Shown here: piece by piece, positions 4,891-6,734 of the stretch
Numbering within the stretch: the first letter of the stretch is position 1
Layout: every line of letters starts with the position of its first letter
Assembly (NCBI GenBank): GCA_017959485.1
Contig: JAGDAM010000179.1
Coordinates: 1 to 6,734 of the forward strand
DNA length: 6,734 bases
DNA from: Clostridia bacterium
GTDB taxonomy: Bacteria; Bacillota_A; Clostridia; Oscillospirales; CAG-272
Reading direction: 5' to 3'
The notes under the pieces: generated by a model
Told to the model about the DNA's origin: nothing
The model's input: the letters and a program-made list of their open reading frames with translations, nothing else
The model's database searches: none
Program-made: the position numbers and the translations under genes

Positions 4891-6734
4891 ATGCCAGAAA
4901 AGAAAAATGATGAAAAGACCCGTTCTTCGGGATACGGAAACGACAGCATAGAGATGTACGAGGGGCCGGACAGAGTCCGGAAAAGGCCCGAGATAATCTT
5001 TGGTTCAAACGGACTCGAAGGCTGCAAGCAGAGTTTCTTCGAGATACTCGCCAACTCGATAGACGAGGCGAACGCCGGATACGGCAGGGAGATCCGCGCC
5101 ACCGTCTACCGGGATCACTCAATGAAGATCGAGGACTTCGGCCGCGGCGTCCCGATGGGATTCAACCAGCGGCTTCAGCGCTGGAACTGGGAGCTCGTCT
5201 TCTGCGAACTCTACGCCGGCGGAAAGATGGACAACAAAAAGAGCCATTCGGCCTACAAGACCTCGCTCGGCACGAACGGAATGGGCGCCTGCGCGACCCA
5301 GTGCGCCTCGGTATATATGGAGGTCGAGTCGTACAACGGAAGCGAAGTCAGTCATATGCGCTTCGAGAAGGGGCTGCCGGTGACCGGACTCGAGGTCCGT
5401 GAACTCTCGAAATCAGAGAGACGCACCGGGACGGTGATCCGCTGGCTTCCCGATCTCGGCGTCTTCACCGACATCGCGATCCCGCACGAGTACTTTGCGG
5501 ACGTGCTCCACCGCCAGGCGGCGGTAAACTTCGGAGTGAAGTTCATCCTTTCGGTTGAGCAGCCGAACGGAAAATTCGAGTCGACCGAGTTCTATTATTC
5601 GGCGGAAGAGGGGCTGTCCGCCTACGTGCGCGAACTCGTAGGCGACAGCTCGATCACCGAGCCGGTAAGCTGGCACTCGGAGGACCGCGGCCGCGACCGC
5701 GCCGACCGCGAGGAATACTATCTTGAAGCCGATTTCTCCTTCTGTTTCACTCAGGTCAGCGGAAAACAGGAGTATTACCACAACGCCAGCTGGCTCGAAC
5801 ACGGCGGCTCTCCCGACAAGGCGGTGCGGAACGCGTTCGTTTACGCGATCGACAAGTTCCTGCGCAACTCGGGAAAATACAATAAAAACGAGTCGAAGAT
5901 CACCTACAACGACATCGCGGACAGTCTCGTCATAGTCATAAGCAGCCATTCGTCCGAGGCGTCGTACGAGCATCAGACGAAAAAGGCGATCAACAACGAG
6001 TTCATCGCCCAGTCGATGACCGATTTTCTCAAAAAGCAGCTTGACATCTATTTCATCGAGCATCCCGCGGAAGGCGACAGAATAGCCGCCCAGGTGCTCG
6101 TCAACAAGCGCAGCCGCGAAAACGCGGAAAAAACGAGAGTCGACATCAGAAGAAAGCTCTCGGGGACCATAGACGCGGCCAACCGCGTCGAGAAATTCGT
6201 CAACTGCCGCTCGAAGGATCCGGCGGTCCGCGAGCTCTACATAGTCGAGGGCGATTCGGCTCTGACTTCCTGCAAACTCGGACGCGACGCCGAGTTCCAG
6301 GCGATAATCCCGGTCCGCGGCAAGACGCTCAACTGCATGAAGAGCGACTACAAGCAGATATTCGAAAGCGAGATAATCGTCGATCTGCTGCGGGTCATCG
6401 GCTGCGGAGTCGAGCTGGACAAGGGGACGAAGGTCAAGAACAACGATCTGGCCACCTTCGATCTCGGCTCGCTGCGCTGGGCGAAGATCATTATCTGCAC
6501 CGACGCCGACGAGGACGGTTTCCAGATCAGAACGCTGCTGCTGACCATCTTTTACCGCCTGCTCCCCACCCTTCTGCGCGAGAAAAAGGTGTTTATAGCC
6601 GAAACGCCGCTTTTCGAAATAACGGCGAAGGGAGAGACCTATTTCGCCTTCAACGAATTTGAAAAGGCGGAAATACTGAAAAAGCTGGGCGATACGAAAT
6701 ACACTCTCCAGCGCTCAAAGGGACTTGGCGAGAA
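4891..6734 (+). CDS. Type IIA DNA topoisomerase subunit B (GyrB/ParE family), divergent clostridial type, 3' end missing
   Basis: This is the ATPase/TOPRIM subunit of a gyrase or topoisomerase IV; with an A subunit it passes one DNA duplex through another using ATP. The frame stays open for 614 codons to the window edge. GHKL ATPase parts are FEILANSIDEA (catalytic Glu51, Mg/ATP-binding Asn55), EDFGRGVP (adenine-binding Asp82) and SLGTNGMGA (125-133, for the usual SGGLHGVG). RTGTVIRWLPD follows, then the transducer loop HQTKKAI with Lys364, TOPRIM EGDSAL (453-458) and TDADEDG (537-543), and SKGLGE at the edge. All key catalytic residues are present, but several motifs deviate (EGDSAL for EGDSAG, QRSKGLGE for QRYKGLGE). 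This points to the divergent second B subunit common in Clostridia, which begins like YGNDSI...GPDRVRKRPEIIFGS, rather than housekeeping GyrB. The partner A-subunit gene would be expected downstream, out of view. Relatives are about 640-750 residues long. Confidence 0.9.
   Translation, partial: MPEKKNDEKTRSSGYGNDSIEMYEGPDRVRKRPEIIFGSNGLEGCKQSFFEILANSIDEANAGYGREIRATVYRDHSMKIEDFGRGVPMGFNQRLQRWNWELVFCELYAGGKMDNKKSHSAYKTSLGTNGMGACATQCASVYMEVESYNGSEVSHMRFEKGLPVTGLEVRELSKSERRTGTVIRWLPDLGVFTDIAIPHEYFADVLHRQAAVNFGVKFILSVEQPNGKFESTEFYYSAEEGLSAYVRELVGDSSITEPVSWHSEDRGRDRADREEYYLEADFSFCFTQVSGKQEYYHNASWLEHGGSPDKAVRNAFVYAIDKFLRNSGKYNKNESKITYNDIADSLVIVISSHSSEASYEHQTKKAINNEFIAQSMTDFLKKQLDIYFIEHPAEGDRIAAQVLVNKRSRENAEKTRVDIRRKLSGTIDAANRVEKFVNCRSKDPAVRELYIVEGDSALTSCKLGRDAEFQAIIPVRGKTLNCMKSDYKQIFESEIIVDLLRVIGCGVELDKGTKVKNNDLATFDLGSLRWAKIIICTDADEDGFQIRTLLLTIFYRLLPTLLREKKVFIAETPLFEITAKGETYFAFNEFEKAEILKKLGDTKYTLQRSKGLGE

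Noticed and set aside
5413..6063. Minus-strand open frame inside the topoisomerase gene
   Set aside because: Antisense shadow of a strongly conserved coding region.
1..6734. CRISPR array, insertion sequence, tRNA or prophage
   Set aside because: No regularly spaced direct repeats, transposase, integrase, cloverleaf-like sequence or attachment duplication seen in the window.

Overview
The window looks like chromosomal DNA of a fairly GC-rich member of Clostridia (Bacillota), probably a gut-type organism. This rests on four signs: consensus sigma-A promoters with exact 17-bp spacers, strong GGGAGG/AGGAGG ribosome binding sites, a clostridial-type divergent topoisomerase B subunit, and a His-less HPr-like protein. 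The lineage is an inference; there is no rRNA or other marker gene.

Layout: (1) On the minus strand, from the left edge to about 1400, lies a type IIA P-type cation ATPase gene. Its leader contains a yybP-ykoY (Mn2+) riboswitch, a terminator-like hairpin that carries a Shine-Dalgarno sequence in its 3' arm, and a 15-codon leader ORF whose stop overlaps the ATPase start (ATGA). The ATPase frame is cut by an in-frame TAG 15 residues after the catalytic Asp, and family-like sequence continues beyond it to the window edge. (2) On the plus strand, 1427-4333 holds a promoter and a large exported, membrane-anchored glycerophosphodiester phosphodiesterase (GDPD)-like protein. Its order is signal peptide, Ig-like region, LamG-like beta domain, degenerate GDPD-like barrel, catalytic GDPD domain, beta stalk and C-terminal anchor. 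An in-frame TAA falls exactly at the junction between the degenerate and catalytic GDPD halves, five codons before the HRG motif. (3) A bidirectional terminator at 4375-4424 separates this gene from a convergent HPr-like gene (4500-4739, minus). (4) Divergent from the HPr-like gene, a type IIA topoisomerase B subunit (GyrB/ParE family) starts at 4891 and runs off the right edge.

No common pathway is evident. The ATPase is a metal-efflux gene under metal control, the GDPD protein acts at the cell surface, and the HPr-like and topoisomerase genes are separate divergent units. The most notable points are the two single-codon interruptions (TAG and TAA) in otherwise well-preserved frames, and the layered leader of the ATPase. 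Whether the stops are true nonsense mutations, recoding or sequence errors cannot be decided from this sequence alone.
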